From Chelatococcus asaccharovorans (GTDB lineage: Bacteria > Pseudomonadota > Alphaproteobacteria > Rhizobiales > Beijerinckiaceae), in NCBI RefSeq assembly GCF_003201475.1, contig NZ_QJJK01000014.1, positions 97,020 to 161,019 of the forward strand: a stretch of DNA of 64,000 nt, in the 5' to 3' direction. Below are positions 27,590 to 35,963 of the stretch, in pieces. A model generated the notes under the pieces. It was not told where the DNA came from. It did not search any database and saw only the letters and a list, made by a program, of their open reading frames with translations. Numbering within the stretch: position 1 is the first letter of the stretch; each line of letters begins with the position of its first letter. Position numbers and translations under genes: made by a program.

Positions 27590-28393
27590 ATGTATGCCTT
27601 CGACTATCACCGCCCGGACAGCCTGCGGAAGGCCGCCAGTCTCGCCGCCACGGTCGAGGACGCCAAGTTCCTCGCCGGGGGGCACACATTGCTGCCCACC
27701 ATGAAGCAGCGGCTGGCGTCGCCGTCGGCCCTCATCGACCTCAACAGGGTCAAGGAACTCGCCGGTATCGAGTTGCGCGGACGGACAATCGTCATCGGCG
27801 CGATGACCCGCCATGCCTCCGTCGAGCAATCGCCGGAGATCCAGCAAGCGTTGCCGGCGCTCGCTGAACTCGCCCATCTCATCGGTGACCCCCAGGTCCG
27901 CCATCGCGGCACGATCGGCGGTTCGATCGCCAATAACGACCCGGCGGCGGACTATCCGGCGGCTTGCGTCGCCCTTGGGGCGACCATCGTCACCAACAAG
28001 CGCAAGCTGGCGGCGGATGAATTCTTTACGGGCCTGTTCGACACGGCGCTCGAGGACGGCGAGATCATCACGAAGGTGGTCTTCCCCGTCGCGAGCAGGG
28101 CTGCCTACGCCAAGTTCCGCAATCCCGCGTCGCGCTATGCGCTCGCCGGCGTCTTCGTGGCCAAGCGCGGCAGTGATATCCGTGTCGCCGTGACCGGTGC
28201 AGGCGAGAGCGGCGTCTTCCGGCTGCCGGAATTCGAGGAGGCGCTGAAGAAGCGCTTCTCGCCGAAGTCGATCGAGGGCCTCAAGGTCTCGCCGGATGGT
28301 CTGATCGGTGACATTCACGCCGATCCCGCCTATCGCGCCCAACTCGTGGCGGTGATGGCCCGGCGCGCTGTAGCCAAGGCGGCGGCGCGCTGA
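27590..28393 (+). CDS. coxM: molybdenum hydroxylase medium subunit, FAD protein (CoxM-like)
   Basis: A 267-residue FAD-binding subunit of the CO dehydrogenase/xanthine dehydrogenase family. The two flavin motifs are present: FLAGGHTLLPTMKQRLASP (AGGHTLLP) near residue 25-40 and RHRGTIGGSIANNDPAADYPA (TIGGSIANNDP) near residue 105. It transfers electrons to a quinone or other acceptor. A C-terminal CO_deh_flav_C domain follows (YAKFRNPASRYALAGVFVA). Confidence 0.94.
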   Translation: MYAFDYHRPDSLRKAASLAATVEDAKFLAGGHTLLPTMKQRLASPSALIDLNRVKELAGIELRGRTIVIGAMTRHASVEQSPEIQQALPALAELAHLIGDPQVRHRGTIGGSIANNDPAADYPAACVALGATIVTNKRKLAADEFFTGLFDTALEDGEIITKVVFPVASRAAYAKFRNPASRYALAGVFVAKRGSDIRVAVTGAGESGVFRLPEFEEALKKRFSPKSIEGLKVSPDGLIGDIHADPAYRAQLVAVMARRAVAKAAAR

Positions 28394-28585
28394 GCGCCTT
28401 GCACCTTGACGAAGCTGCGCCGAGCTGAGACGGCTAGTGGTTCGTCGTCGACATTTGCACGCGCCTGATGAGGGCGTTGGAGCCAATGGCGAAGTCAAGA
28501 GAACCACCGGGGCAAGTCCGTCTGTTGCGGACTTGCCTTGGACAAGCCGGGCTCCTGATCTGAGGGTCGCGGCTGGAGCGACTGC
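28394..28585. repeat. gap with hairpin between coxM-like and coxD-like genes
   Basis: GGCAAGTCCG (28511-28520) and CGGACTTGCC (28528-28537) form a perfect 10-bp stem with a 7-base loop. The same GCAAGTCCG/CGGACTTGC pair recurs at 42752-42776. Upstream, GTGGTTC (28438) and GAACCAC (28501) form a wider inverted pair, preceded by CTAG. Confidence 0.65.
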
Positions 28586-29497
28586 ATGACATCCCTGCCG
28601 TCTTCCATCGATGAAACGCTCGCGCTTCTCGGCAGCGCAGGCTATGTCGCCGATCGGCCGCTGGCCACGGTGCTGTTTCTGGCCTTGCGCATGGGCCGCC
28701 CGCTGTTCCTCGAGGGGGAGGCGGGCGTCGGCAAGACCGAGATCGCCAAGGTTCTCGCGGGCGCGCTCGGCCGCCGGCTGATCCGCCTGCAATGCTATGA
28801 GGGGCTCGATGTCGCCTCGGCCGTCTATGAATGGAACTATGCGGCGCAGATGATGGCGATCCGCCTCGGCGAGGCGGCGGGCGAGACGGACCGGGATCGC
28901 CTGGAGGCGGATGTCTTCTCCGAGCGCTATCTCCTAAAGCGGCCGCTTCTGCAGGCGCTGGAGCCTGACACCGCGGGGCCGCCCGTGCTGCTGATCGACG
29001 AACTCGACCGCACCGACGAGGCCTTCGAGGCTTTTCTCCTGGAGGTCCTGTCGGACTTCCAGGTTACGGTGCCGGAATTCGGCACGATCCGCGCCGACAG
29101 CCCGCCGATCGTCCTCATCACCTCCAACCGCACCCGCGAGATCCATGACGCGCTGAAGCGCCGCTGCCTCTATCATTGGGTCGACTATCCCGATGCGGAA
29201 CGCGAGCTTGCCATCGTCAAGGCGCGCCTCCCGAACGCCCCGGCCGAATTGACGCGGGAGATCGTCGCCTTCGTCCAGGCCATCCGCAAGCAGGATCTGT
29301 TCAAGGCGCCGGGCGTCGCCGAGACGCTGGACTGGGCGTCGGCGCTGGTCGAGCTCGATGCGGTGGCGCTCGATCCGGCCGTCGTGTCGGATACCCTCGG
29401 CGTGCTCCTCAAATATCAGGACGACATCCAGACAATGCAGGGTTCGGCCGTGAAGGCGATGCTCGATGCCGTGCAGGCCGAACTGAAGGCGGCGTGA
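28586..29497 (+). CDS. coxD: MoxR-type AAA ATPase, CoxD-like
   Basis: A 303-residue AAA+ ATPase. Walker A is GEAGVGKT (residues 44-51), Walker B VLLIDELDRTDEAF, sensor 1 IVLITSNRTREIHDALKRRC, a Pro- and Arg-rich finger region in YHWVDYPDAERE. CoxD-type MoxR ATPases help assemble the sulfurated metal centre of Mo hydroxylases together with a VWA partner, which here is the next gene 1 bp downstream. The close spacing implies co-translation. Confidence 0.92.
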   Translation: MTSLPSSIDETLALLGSAGYVADRPLATVLFLALRMGRPLFLEGEAGVGKTEIAKVLAGALGRRLIRLQCYEGLDVASAVYEWNYAAQMMAIRLGEAAGETDRDRLEADVFSERYLLKRPLLQALEPDTAGPPVLLIDELDRTDEAFEAFLLEVLSDFQVTVPEFGTIRADSPPIVLITSNRTREIHDALKRRCLYHWVDYPDAERELAIVKARLPNAPAELTREIVAFVQAIRKQDLFKAPGVAETLDWASALVELDAVALDPAVVSDTLGVLLKYQDDIQTMQGSAVKAMLDAVQAELKAA

Positions 29498-29498
29498 C

Positions 29499-30734
29499 AT
29501 GCAGGGGGATCGGCGGACGGTGCCACCCGACGACGCAGCCCCGGCTGGCCATCTCGCCGACAACATCGCCTATTTCGCGCGTGCCTTGCGCACCGCCGGC
29601 CTGCCCGTCGGGCCTGGCGCGGTGGTCGATGCGATCGCGGCCGTCGAGGCGGCCCATATCGGCACGCGCGCGGATTTCTACTGGACCCTCCATGCCATCT
29701 TCGTGACGAAGCACGCGCAGTCGGTGATCTTCGATCAGGCGTTCCGGCTTTTCTGGCGTCGGCGGGCGCTGGTCGAAAAGCTGATCGCCGCACTGTCGCC
29801 GATCGCGCCGGGGGAGCAGACGTCAAAGGACAAGCCGAAGCCGGGCGCGGAGCGTGTGGCGACGGCCTTTCCCACCGGAACGCGCGAGCCGCCGCCACCG
29901 AAGCGCGCGCTCGAATTGTCGGCCCAGTTTACGATGTCGGACCGCGAGCGGTTGGCGAGCCGCGACTTTGCGCAGATGTCGGCGGCCGAGATCGCCGAGG
30001 CCAAGCAACTCATCGCCCGCCTCGTGCTGCCGCAGGACAAGGTCACGACGCGCCGCTGGCGTGCCGATCCGCGCGGCCGGCGCATCGATGCCCGCGCGAG
30101 CTTCCGCCGGGCGCTGGCGACGGGTGGGCATTTCGTCGATCTCGCGTGGCGGCAACGGGCGGAGCGCCATCCGCCCGTCGTCGCGCTGGTCGATATTTCC
30201 GGCTCGATGGCCGACTACAGCCGCCTCTTCCTGCATTTCCTGCATGCGCTTGCTGAGCGGCGGCCCGTGGCAAGCTTCGTCTTCGGCACGCGCCTCACCA
30301 ACGTCACCCGCGCGCTGGCACGGCGCGACCCCGATGAGGCGCTGGCGAGCGCGTCCCTCCTGGCGAAGGACTGGGAAGGCGGGACGCGCGTTGCCGCATC
30401 CCTTGCCCAGTTCAACCGCCAATGGTCGCGGCGGGTGCTCGGGCAGGGCGCCATCGTCCTGCTGTTCACCGACGGCCTGGAGCGGGAGGTCACGCCAGAG
30501 CTCGGCGCCGCGATGGACCGTCTGCATCGGTCCTGCCGGCGGCTCGTGTGGCTCAACCCGCTCCTGCGCTACGATGGCTTCCAGGCCAGGGCCGGCGGCA
30601 TCCGTGCCATGCTGCCGCATGTCGATGAATTCCGGACCATGCATAACCTCAATGCCATGACGGCCCTGGTCGCGGCATTGTCGGTGAAAGGGGAGGACGC
30701 CGACCCGCGCCGCTGGTTGCTGCCCGCCGCGTGA
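29499..30734 (+). CDS. coxE: von Willebrand factor A domain protein, CoxE-like
   Basis: A 411-residue protein of the CoxE/YeaD-type VWA family. The MIDAS metal site begins LVDISGSMADYSRLFLHFLHAL (D-x-S-x-S) and is completed by LFTDGLEREVTPEL. The N-terminal half is charged and rich in Arg, with ERHPPVVALVDISG leading into the VWA fold. It is the partner of the MoxR ATPase encoded just upstream and acts in maturation of the Mo enzyme. The start codon ATG at 29499 lies 1 base past the upstream stop. Confidence 0.9.
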   Translation: MQGDRRTVPPDDAAPAGHLADNIAYFARALRTAGLPVGPGAVVDAIAAVEAAHIGTRADFYWTLHAIFVTKHAQSVIFDQAFRLFWRRRALVEKLIAALSPIAPGEQTSKDKPKPGAERVATAFPTGTREPPPPKRALELSAQFTMSDRERLASRDFAQMSAAEIAEAKQLIARLVLPQDKVTTRRWRADPRGRRIDARASFRRALATGGHFVDLAWRQRAERHPPVVALVDISGSMADYSRLFLHFLHALAERRPVASFVFGTRLTNVTRALARRDPDEALASASLLAKDWEGGTRVAASLAQFNRQWSRRVLGQGAIVLLFTDGLEREVTPELGAAMDRLHRSCRRLVWLNPLLRYDGFQARAGGIRAMLPHVDEFRTMHNLNAMTALVAALSVKGEDADPRRWLLPAA

Positions 30735-30807
30735 GATACGATATATCGGGGCAGGCACTTGATATCCGAGCAGGCATTCGCCTGGCTTGCAACAATGGGG
30801 GCCGCTC

Positions 30808-31131
30808 ATGCTCGCGACCGACGATCAGATCCTGAACGAGGCGGAGGCCTGGAAGCGCGCCGGCCGCCAGGTTGCCGTTGCCACCGTCATCGAGACCTGG
30901 GGTTCGGCACCGCGGCCCGTCGGCAGCCATCTCGTCATTGACGGCGAGGGTAATTTCCTGGGCTCGGTGTCCGGCGGCTGCGTCGAGGGCGAGGTCATCA
31001 CCCAGGCGCTGGACGTCATCGCCGATGCAACGCCACGTATGCTCGAATTCGGTGTCGCGGACGAGACCGCCTGGCGCGTCGGCCTCTCCTGCGGCGGGCG
31101 CATCCGGGTTTTCGTCGAGCCGGTGACCTGA
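30808..31131 (+). CDS. XdhC N-terminal-domain protein (CoxF/XdhC-like)
   Basis: A 107-residue protein that equals the N-terminal XdhC_CoxI domain only: VAVATVIETWGSAPRPVGSHLVIDGEGNFLGSVSGGCVEGEVI, then GLSCGGRIRVFVEPV with the conserved GCVE and CGG cysteines. XdhC binds the molybdenum cofactor and promotes its sulfuration before insertion. The Rossmann half is encoded separately by the next gene. The chosen start gives the usual N-terminus; upstream is a 73-bp gap after coxE. Confidence 0.88.
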   Translation: MLATDDQILNEAEAWKRAGRQVAVATVIETWGSAPRPVGSHLVIDGEGNFLGSVSGGCVEGEVITQALDVIADATPRMLEFGVADETAWRVGLSCGGRIRVFVEPVT

Positions 31132-31150
31132 GGCCGGACGGGGAAAAGCA

Positions 31151-31849
31151 ATGGAACTCGAAAGCCTTGCCACCCTGAACGCCGAGCGGGCCGCGCGCCG
31201 TGCGGCAGTTCTCGTGACGCCGCTCGATGGTGGTCCGCAGCGGCTCGTGAAAGCGGCCGATGTGGCGGGTGATCCGCTCGGCGCGGGGATCGCGGAGCGG
31301 CTGCGGCTCGGCAAGAGCGGCCTCCTCGAGACCGATGCCGGCCGTTACTTCCTCACCGTCCAGGTGCCGCCTGTCAGGCTCGTCGTGACGGGCGCGGTGC
31401 ACATCAGCCAGGCGCTCGCGCCGATGGCGCGGCTGATCGATCTCGATGTCACGATCATCGATCCGCGCACCGCCTTCGCCTCGCCGGAGCGTTTCCCCGA
31501 TGTCCGGCTTCTGGCCGCATGGCCCGATGCGGTGCTCCGGGATATGCCGATCGATCGCTATACGGCGTTTGCGGCGCTGACCCATGATCCCAAGATCGAC
31601 GATCCCGCGCTCGCGGCGGCGCTGCGCAGCGAGGCCTTCTATGTGGGCGCGCTCGGGTCGCGCAAGACCCACGCCAAAAGGCTCGAACGCCTGGGCGAGC
31701 AGGGGTTCTCCGATATGGATCTGGCGCGCATCAAGGCGCCCATCGGGCTGCCGATCGGTGCGGTGAGCCCGGCCGAGATCGCGCTTGCCATCCTGGGTGA
31801 GGTCGTCGCCGCACTCCGGCTGACATCACCGCGCGGAGAGGCGTCGTGA
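31151..31849 (+). CDS. XdhC Rossmann-domain protein (CoxI-like)
   Basis: A 232-residue protein matching the C-terminal XdhC Rossmann half: LVVTGAVHISQALAPMARLIDLDVTIIDPRTAFASPERFPD is the nucleotide-binding region, and FYVGALGSRKTHAKRLERL with RIKAPIGLPIGAVSPAEIALAILGEVVA is the conserved C-terminal motif. Together with the short upstream protein it reconstructs a full XdhC. The first 80 residues resemble an XdhC-type beta segment without the cysteines. It overlaps the next gene by 4 bases. Confidence 0.9.
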   Translation: MELESLATLNAERAARRAAVLVTPLDGGPQRLVKAADVAGDPLGAGIAERLRLGKSGLLETDAGRYFLTVQVPPVRLVVTGAVHISQALAPMARLIDLDVTIIDPRTAFASPERFPDVRLLAAWPDAVLRDMPIDRYTAFAALTHDPKIDDPALAAALRSEAFYVGALGSRKTHAKRLERLGEQGFSDMDLARIKAPIGLPIGAVSPAEIALAILGEVVAALRLTSPRGEAS

Positions 31850-32901
31850 AATTCGGACCGGTCGGCCTGGACGAGGCGGAAGGGGCCGTTGTCGCCCATT
31901 CCGTGCGTCTGCCGCAGCGTCTGATCAAGAAGGGGAGCCGGCTCGCGGCGGCCGACATCGCCGATCTCAAGGCCGCGGGCGTCACCGCGCTGACCGTCGC
32001 CCGCCTGGAGCCGGACGACGTGCCCGAAGACAAGGCGGCGGCTGCGCTGGCGGAGGCGGTGGCGGGGCCGGGCGTCAGGGTCGAGGCTCCCTTCACCGGA
32101 CGCGCCAATCTCTATGCCGCGACGTCCGGCGTTCTCGTCGTCGATGCTGAAGGTATCGATGCGGTCAACGCCGTCGACGAGACCGTGACCGTGGCGACCC
32201 TCCAAGCCTACAGGCCGGTGGCGGCCGGCGACATGGTCGGCACGGTCAAGATCATCCCCTATGCGGTCGCCGGCGCGGTTCTCGCAAGGACGATGGACCT
32301 GGCGGCCGGTGCGTCCCCTCTCGTTCAGGTTGCACCCTATCGGCTCCAACGTGTGGCCGTGATCTCGACGCGGCTTCCCTCGCTGAAGGAAAGCACCATC
32401 GACAAAACGCTGAAGGTCCTGCGCCAGCGGCTCGCGCCGGCCGGCGCGACCATCGTTGCGGACCTGCGCGTCGACCATGAGACCGCGGCGCTCGCCGCGG
32501 CCATCGAAGCTGCGGACGCGGCCAAGGCCGACCTCCTGGTCATCTTCGGCGCTTCGGCCGTGGCCGACCGCCGCGATGTCGTGCCGGCCGCGCTCGAGGC
32601 CGTGGGCGGCGAGATCCGGCATCTCGGCATGCCCGTCGATCCCGGCAATCTGCTGCTTCTCGGCGAGCGGGCGGGGCGCCCCGTCCTCGGTGCGCCTGGC
32701 TGTGCGCGTTCACCGAAGGAGAATGGCTTCGACTGGATCCTGCATCGCCTGCTCGCGCGGCTCGCCGTGACACGCGCCGACATCACGCGGCTCGGCGTCG
32801 GCGGGCTCCTCATGGAGATCCGGTCGCGTCCCCAGCCGCGCGAGGGTGGCGAGCCCGAGCTCGACGCCAACGGCCATGACGACCTTGGGGACGACGCATG
32901 A
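31846..32901 (+). CDS. molybdopterin-binding protein (MoeA/MoCF-like)
   Basis: A 351-residue protein with an N-terminal segment typical of CoxI-linked molybdopterin-binding proteins (LDEAEGAVVAHSVRL, then LIKKGSRLAAADIADLKAAGV) and a C-terminal MoCF_biosynth-like domain (VAVISTRLPSLKESTIDKTLKVLRQRL to LLVIFGASAVADRRDVVPAALEAVGGEI). It probably handles Mo cofactor for the hydroxylase. The GTG start at 31846 overlaps the upstream stop as GTGA, so the genes are coupled. The exact chemistry is unknown. Confidence 0.85.
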   Translation: MKFGPVGLDEAEGAVVAHSVRLPQRLIKKGSRLAAADIADLKAAGVTALTVARLEPDDVPEDKAAAALAEAVAGPGVRVEAPFTGRANLYAATSGVLVVDAEGIDAVNAVDETVTVATLQAYRPVAAGDMVGTVKIIPYAVAGAVLARTMDLAAGASPLVQVAPYRLQRVAVISTRLPSLKESTIDKTLKVLRQRLAPAGATIVADLRVDHETAALAAAIEAADAAKADLLVIFGASAVADRRDVVPAALEAVGGEIRHLGMPVDPGNLLLLGERAGRPVLGAPGCARSPKENGFDWILHRLLARLAVTRADITRLGVGGLLMEIRSRPQPREGGEPELDANGHDDLGDDA

Positions 32902-33542
32902 AAAAAGTCGCGGCGATCGTCCTGGCCGCCGGCCGCTCGACACGGATGGGGGCGGTGAACAAGCTGACCGTTCCTCTCGCCGGCAGACCCCTCGTGGCTC
33001 ACGCCGTGGCGGAGGCCCTCGCTTCGACGGCACGGCCCGTTGTCGTGGTGACGGGCCACGAGGCCGACGCTGTCGCTGCAGCCATCACCGCGGCTTTACC
33101 GGGCCAACCGGTGACATTCATTCACAACGCGGCCTATGCGACGGGGCTGGCCTCCTCGCTGCAAGCCGGGATCGCTGCGCTTCCCGGCGATATGGACGGC
33201 GCGATCATCCTGCTCGGCGACATGCCTGTCATTTCCGCATCGCTCCTTGGCCGCCTGATGGATGCGTTCTCCAAGGCGCCCGAGCACGCAGCGGTGGTGC
33301 CGACTTGCGGCGGGCGATGGGGCAACCCCGTGCTTCTGGCGCGCCGTCTGTTTGCGCCGGTCATGGGGCTTGCCGGGGACGAGGGCGCGCGGCGGTTGCT
33401 CGCGCGTGAAGCGGTCCTTGAAATCGCCGTCGACGATCCCGGGATCGTCAGGGATGTCGATACGCCCGAAGCGCTGGCCGACATGTCGAGGGACTTCGCC
33501 GATTCCGCGAAACAGGCTGTCCACATCAAAAATCACACCTGA
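32898..33542 (+). CDS. mocA: molybdenum cofactor cytidylyltransferase (MocA/MobA-like)
   Basis: A 214-residue NTP transferase. The N-terminal nucleotide loop is IVLAAGRSTRMGAVNKLTVPLAGRPLVAHAV, and the conserved Asp motif is IILLGDMPVISASLL. It would convert molybdopterin to the cytosine dinucleotide needed by CoxL-type enzymes; the general MobA family makes the guanine form, so the CTP preference is inferred from context. The ATG overlaps the previous stop as ATGA. It closes the Mo-hydroxylase operon. Confidence 0.88.
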   Translation: MKKVAAIVLAAGRSTRMGAVNKLTVPLAGRPLVAHAVAEALASTARPVVVVTGHEADAVAAAITAALPGQPVTFIHNAAYATGLASSLQAGIAALPGDMDGAIILLGDMPVISASLLGRLMDAFSKAPEHAAVVPTCGGRWGNPVLLARRLFAPVMGLAGDEGARRLLAREAVLEIAVDDPGIVRDVDTPEALADMSRDFADSAKQAVHIKNHT

Positions 33543-33644
33543 CGAGATTGTGATCCATCTCGACGAAAGGTTGCCATTCATGCCATAAAAATAGGCGGGT
33601 AAGGCGAGCTCCTTCGCCCCCGCGGCTTACTGAAGTATCTGACC

Positions 33645-34349
33645 ATGCAGGCACTAGAGCTCGCCGAGGTTACCGTCTCCCGTGATCGGGGGACGCCCGA
33701 GTTGTCGATCGCCCGGCTGGAGCTTGGATGTGGCGAGACGATGGCCGTGACCGGACGGGCCGATTTCGCCAGGCGCACATTCCATAACGTGCTCGCCGGG
33801 TTGGAGACACCAACGAGCGGCCGGGTGGCGTGGAACGGGGTGGATATCGCGGCGCTCACCGCGTCCAGGCGTGACCTCTGGCGTGCCCGCCACGTGGGGT
33901 TCCTGTCACGTGAGACCAATTTATTCCCCGGGCTCAGCATCGTTGACAATGTGCTGCTGCCGGCCGGGCTCAGTCATCGCAGCGGCTTCGGATTCTGGAG
34001 CGGCTCGGCCGATCTGCGCAACCGGGCCATCGCGTTGGTGGAACGCGTCGGGCTGGCGGAGCCGGGCAGGCTGGTCGACGGCCTCACGCGGGAAGAGCGG
34101 CGCCGCGTGGCGCTGGCGCGGATGCTGCTGAGGCGGCCCGGCATCCTCGTCGTGGACGATCCCACCGGCGACCTGGGACCGTATGCGGCCGAAGCGATCG
34201 GCAATCTTCTTCTGACGCTCGCGCGGGAGGACGGCGCGACGCTTGTGGCGTTTACCGACGACGAGCGACTGATCAGCCATGCGCAATGCGTCGTTCCGCT
34301 GCGTGCCGGCCGTGTTCTCTCGGACGGCTTGGTGGAGATGGCGTCGTGA
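33645..34349 (+). CDS. ABC transporter ATP-binding protein with degenerate nucleotide motifs
   Basis: A 234-residue LolD/MacB-type ABC protein by overall layout, but all active-site motifs are altered. The Walker A position reads GRADFARRT (37-45), where GxxxxGKST is expected. The Q-loop region is FLSRETNLF, the signature is LTREERRRVALARM, Walker B is ILVVDDPTGDLG with Asp172 in place of the catalytic Glu, and the H-loop reads FTDDE with Asp at the His position. The frame is complete and the partner permease looks intact. It probably cannot hydrolyse ATP in the normal way; whether it still binds nucleotide is unknown. Confidence 0.85.
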   Translation: MQALELAEVTVSRDRGTPELSIARLELGCGETMAVTGRADFARRTFHNVLAGLETPTSGRVAWNGVDIAALTASRRDLWRARHVGFLSRETNLFPGLSIVDNVLLPAGLSHRSGFGFWSGSADLRNRAIALVERVGLAEPGRLVDGLTREERRRVALARMLLRRPGILVVDDPTGDLGPYAAEAIGNLLLTLAREDGATLVAFTDDERLISHAQCVVPLRAGRVLSDGLVEMAS

Positions 34350-35629
34350 TCGCTGTCAGGCTGATTGCGGCCGATCTCCGCCGCATGTGGCTCGCCACGA
34401 TCGTCCTGGTGCTGCTGATCGCCATGGTGACGGCACTGGTGCTTGCGTTGCGCATCGGTGAACGCGCCCTGGTGCAGGCCGCCGGCCGCGCGGCCGAACG
34501 GTTCGATGTCGTCGTCGGAGCGCCCGGCAGTGAGGTCGACCTGACGCTGTCGAGCCTTCTGCTGCGCCGCGAGCCACTCGTCGCGATGCATCCGCAGGTC
34601 GTGGAACAGCTTCTTGCCGACAAGCGCGCGATATCCGCTGCGCCACTCATCTTCGGCGAACGGTTTCGCGGCATGCCGATCATCGGGACGACGGCAGCCT
34701 TCGCAACGGATGGCGGGCGCATCAAATTCGCCGCCGGGCGGATCTTCATGGCGCCGGGCGAGGCGATCGTCGGCGCACGATCGCCGGTCGGTCCGAATGA
34801 GCTTGTGACGCTCTCGCCCGACGACCGGCGCCGCGGGCCGGGCGTGCGTGGACTGAACAGCTACACCATCGTGGGGCGCCTGAACTGGACGGGCACGCCT
34901 TGGGACCGCGCGGTGCTGGTGCCGCTCGAGAGCTTCTGGCAGAGAGAGGAGGTCGTCCCGTGGTCTGCGGATGACGATATCATCGGCGCCGCGCCGCCGC
35001 GGCTCGTCATGACCCGGGTCGGTGAAGGGACGACGCGCGTTGGCGCTCTGGCGCCTCCTACGCCGTCGTCAACCCAGCCGTGGATGCGCCCCCTGCGGCA
35101 TGTCGGGGCCGTCGCCCTGCGGGCCAGGTCCCCGGCCGATGCGCAAAGTCTCAAGGACAGTTACAGCAGCGACGTGGCGATGGCGATCATCCCGAGGGAA
35201 GAGATCGAGGCCCTGCGCGGTACCTTCGCCAATCTTCAGGCAGCTCTGAATGTCATCGCGTTCGGGGGGCTCGGGATCGTCGCCGTGGCTGTTGTCCTGA
35301 TCGCGATCAGCCATCTCGGCCATCGGCGGGGACAGATCGCCGCCTATCGCGCGCTTGGTGTCACACGCGCCTCGATCTTTGGGCTGGTCTGGACGCAGCT
35401 CTTCACGATCGTGGCGTTCGGGCTCGTTCTCGGCGTGGTCCTTGGCTATGTCGCCGCCCTTCTTCTGGGTGATTTCTTCACCCTTTCCACGGCGCTTGTC
35501 TTGCCCATCGGCGTGAACGCCTCGGACCTGCCGCTCCTGGCTGCGCTCGCGCTTGGCGGTGCGGTGCTGGCCGCAATTCCCGCCTGGATCGCGGCGCGCC
35601 GTCCGATTGTCGCCATCGCGCGCGTCTGA
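34346..35629 (+). CDS. FtsX-like ABC transporter permease (LolC/MacB type)
   Basis: A 427-residue permease with one N-terminal helix (WLATIVLVLLIAMVTALVLAL), a large periplasmic domain and three C-terminal helices (NVIAFGGLGIVAVAVVLIAI, IFGLVWTQLFTIVAFGLVLGVVLGY, LPLLAALALGGAVLAAIPAWIAA). The periplasmic domain contains FDVVVGAPGSEVDLTLSSLLLRREP. The GTG start at 34346 overlaps the ATPase stop, so the two are coupled. This topology belongs to mechanotransducing, non-transporting or lipoprotein-releasing ABC systems. Substrate unknown. Confidence 0.86.
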   Translation: MIAVRLIAADLRRMWLATIVLVLLIAMVTALVLALRIGERALVQAAGRAAERFDVVVGAPGSEVDLTLSSLLLRREPLVAMHPQVVEQLLADKRAISAAPLIFGERFRGMPIIGTTAAFATDGGRIKFAAGRIFMAPGEAIVGARSPVGPNELVTLSPDDRRRGPGVRGLNSYTIVGRLNWTGTPWDRAVLVPLESFWQREEVVPWSADDDIIGAAPPRLVMTRVGEGTTRVGALAPPTPSSTQPWMRPLRHVGAVALRARSPADAQSLKDSYSSDVAMAIIPREEIEALRGTFANLQAALNVIAFGGLGIVAVAVVLIAISHLGHRRGQIAAYRALGVTRASIFGLVWTQLFTIVAFGLVLGVVLGYVAALLLGDFFTLSTALVLPIGVNASDLPLLAALALGGAVLAAIPAWIAARRPIVAIARV

Positions 35630-35963
35630 TGCGGGAACCCGGATCGTTCCAATAGCCTCCGGCCATGCGTTCCCCCGCCTCGCCATCCGCCGCTTTGCGC
35701 AAGCCGCGGATGTGCTCTGGCTGCGGGGCACCCCGGCAGGTGCTGCCTGTCCGCGTGGGGCATATCCCGCTCGAAGGGGATCGTCCGATATCATCAAAGT
35801 CGATGGATTTCCTCGTCTATTTTTGAGGGAGCCAGTCCGCAGCAGACGGACGCGGTCCAGCGACAGCCAAGAAAGCACGCTTCCCGGGTCGATGCGTTAA
35901 AGACAACGGCTATCTCATTGTCTATAATGACTGACTAGTCAGTCATTATAGAGGGGCGCGGGG
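35630..35963. other. intergenic region upstream of the TetR gene
   Basis: 334 bases after the FtsX-like gene with no convincing gene. The end carries the 30-bp palindrome at 35922-35951 that probably regulates the following TetR operon. The rest shows no clear repeat. Confidence 0.5.
35922..35951. promoter_or_regulatory. perfect 30-bp palindrome, likely TetR operator
   Basis: The half-site CTATAATGACTGACT (35922-35936) is followed directly by its exact reverse complement (35937-35951), so the site is symmetric over all 30 bases. It ends 12 bp before the TetR start. The TGACTGACTAGTCAGTCA core has the size and symmetry of operators bound by TetR dimers, and TATAAT inside each arm may double as a -10 element. 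Autorepression is inferred. Confidence 0.8.
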
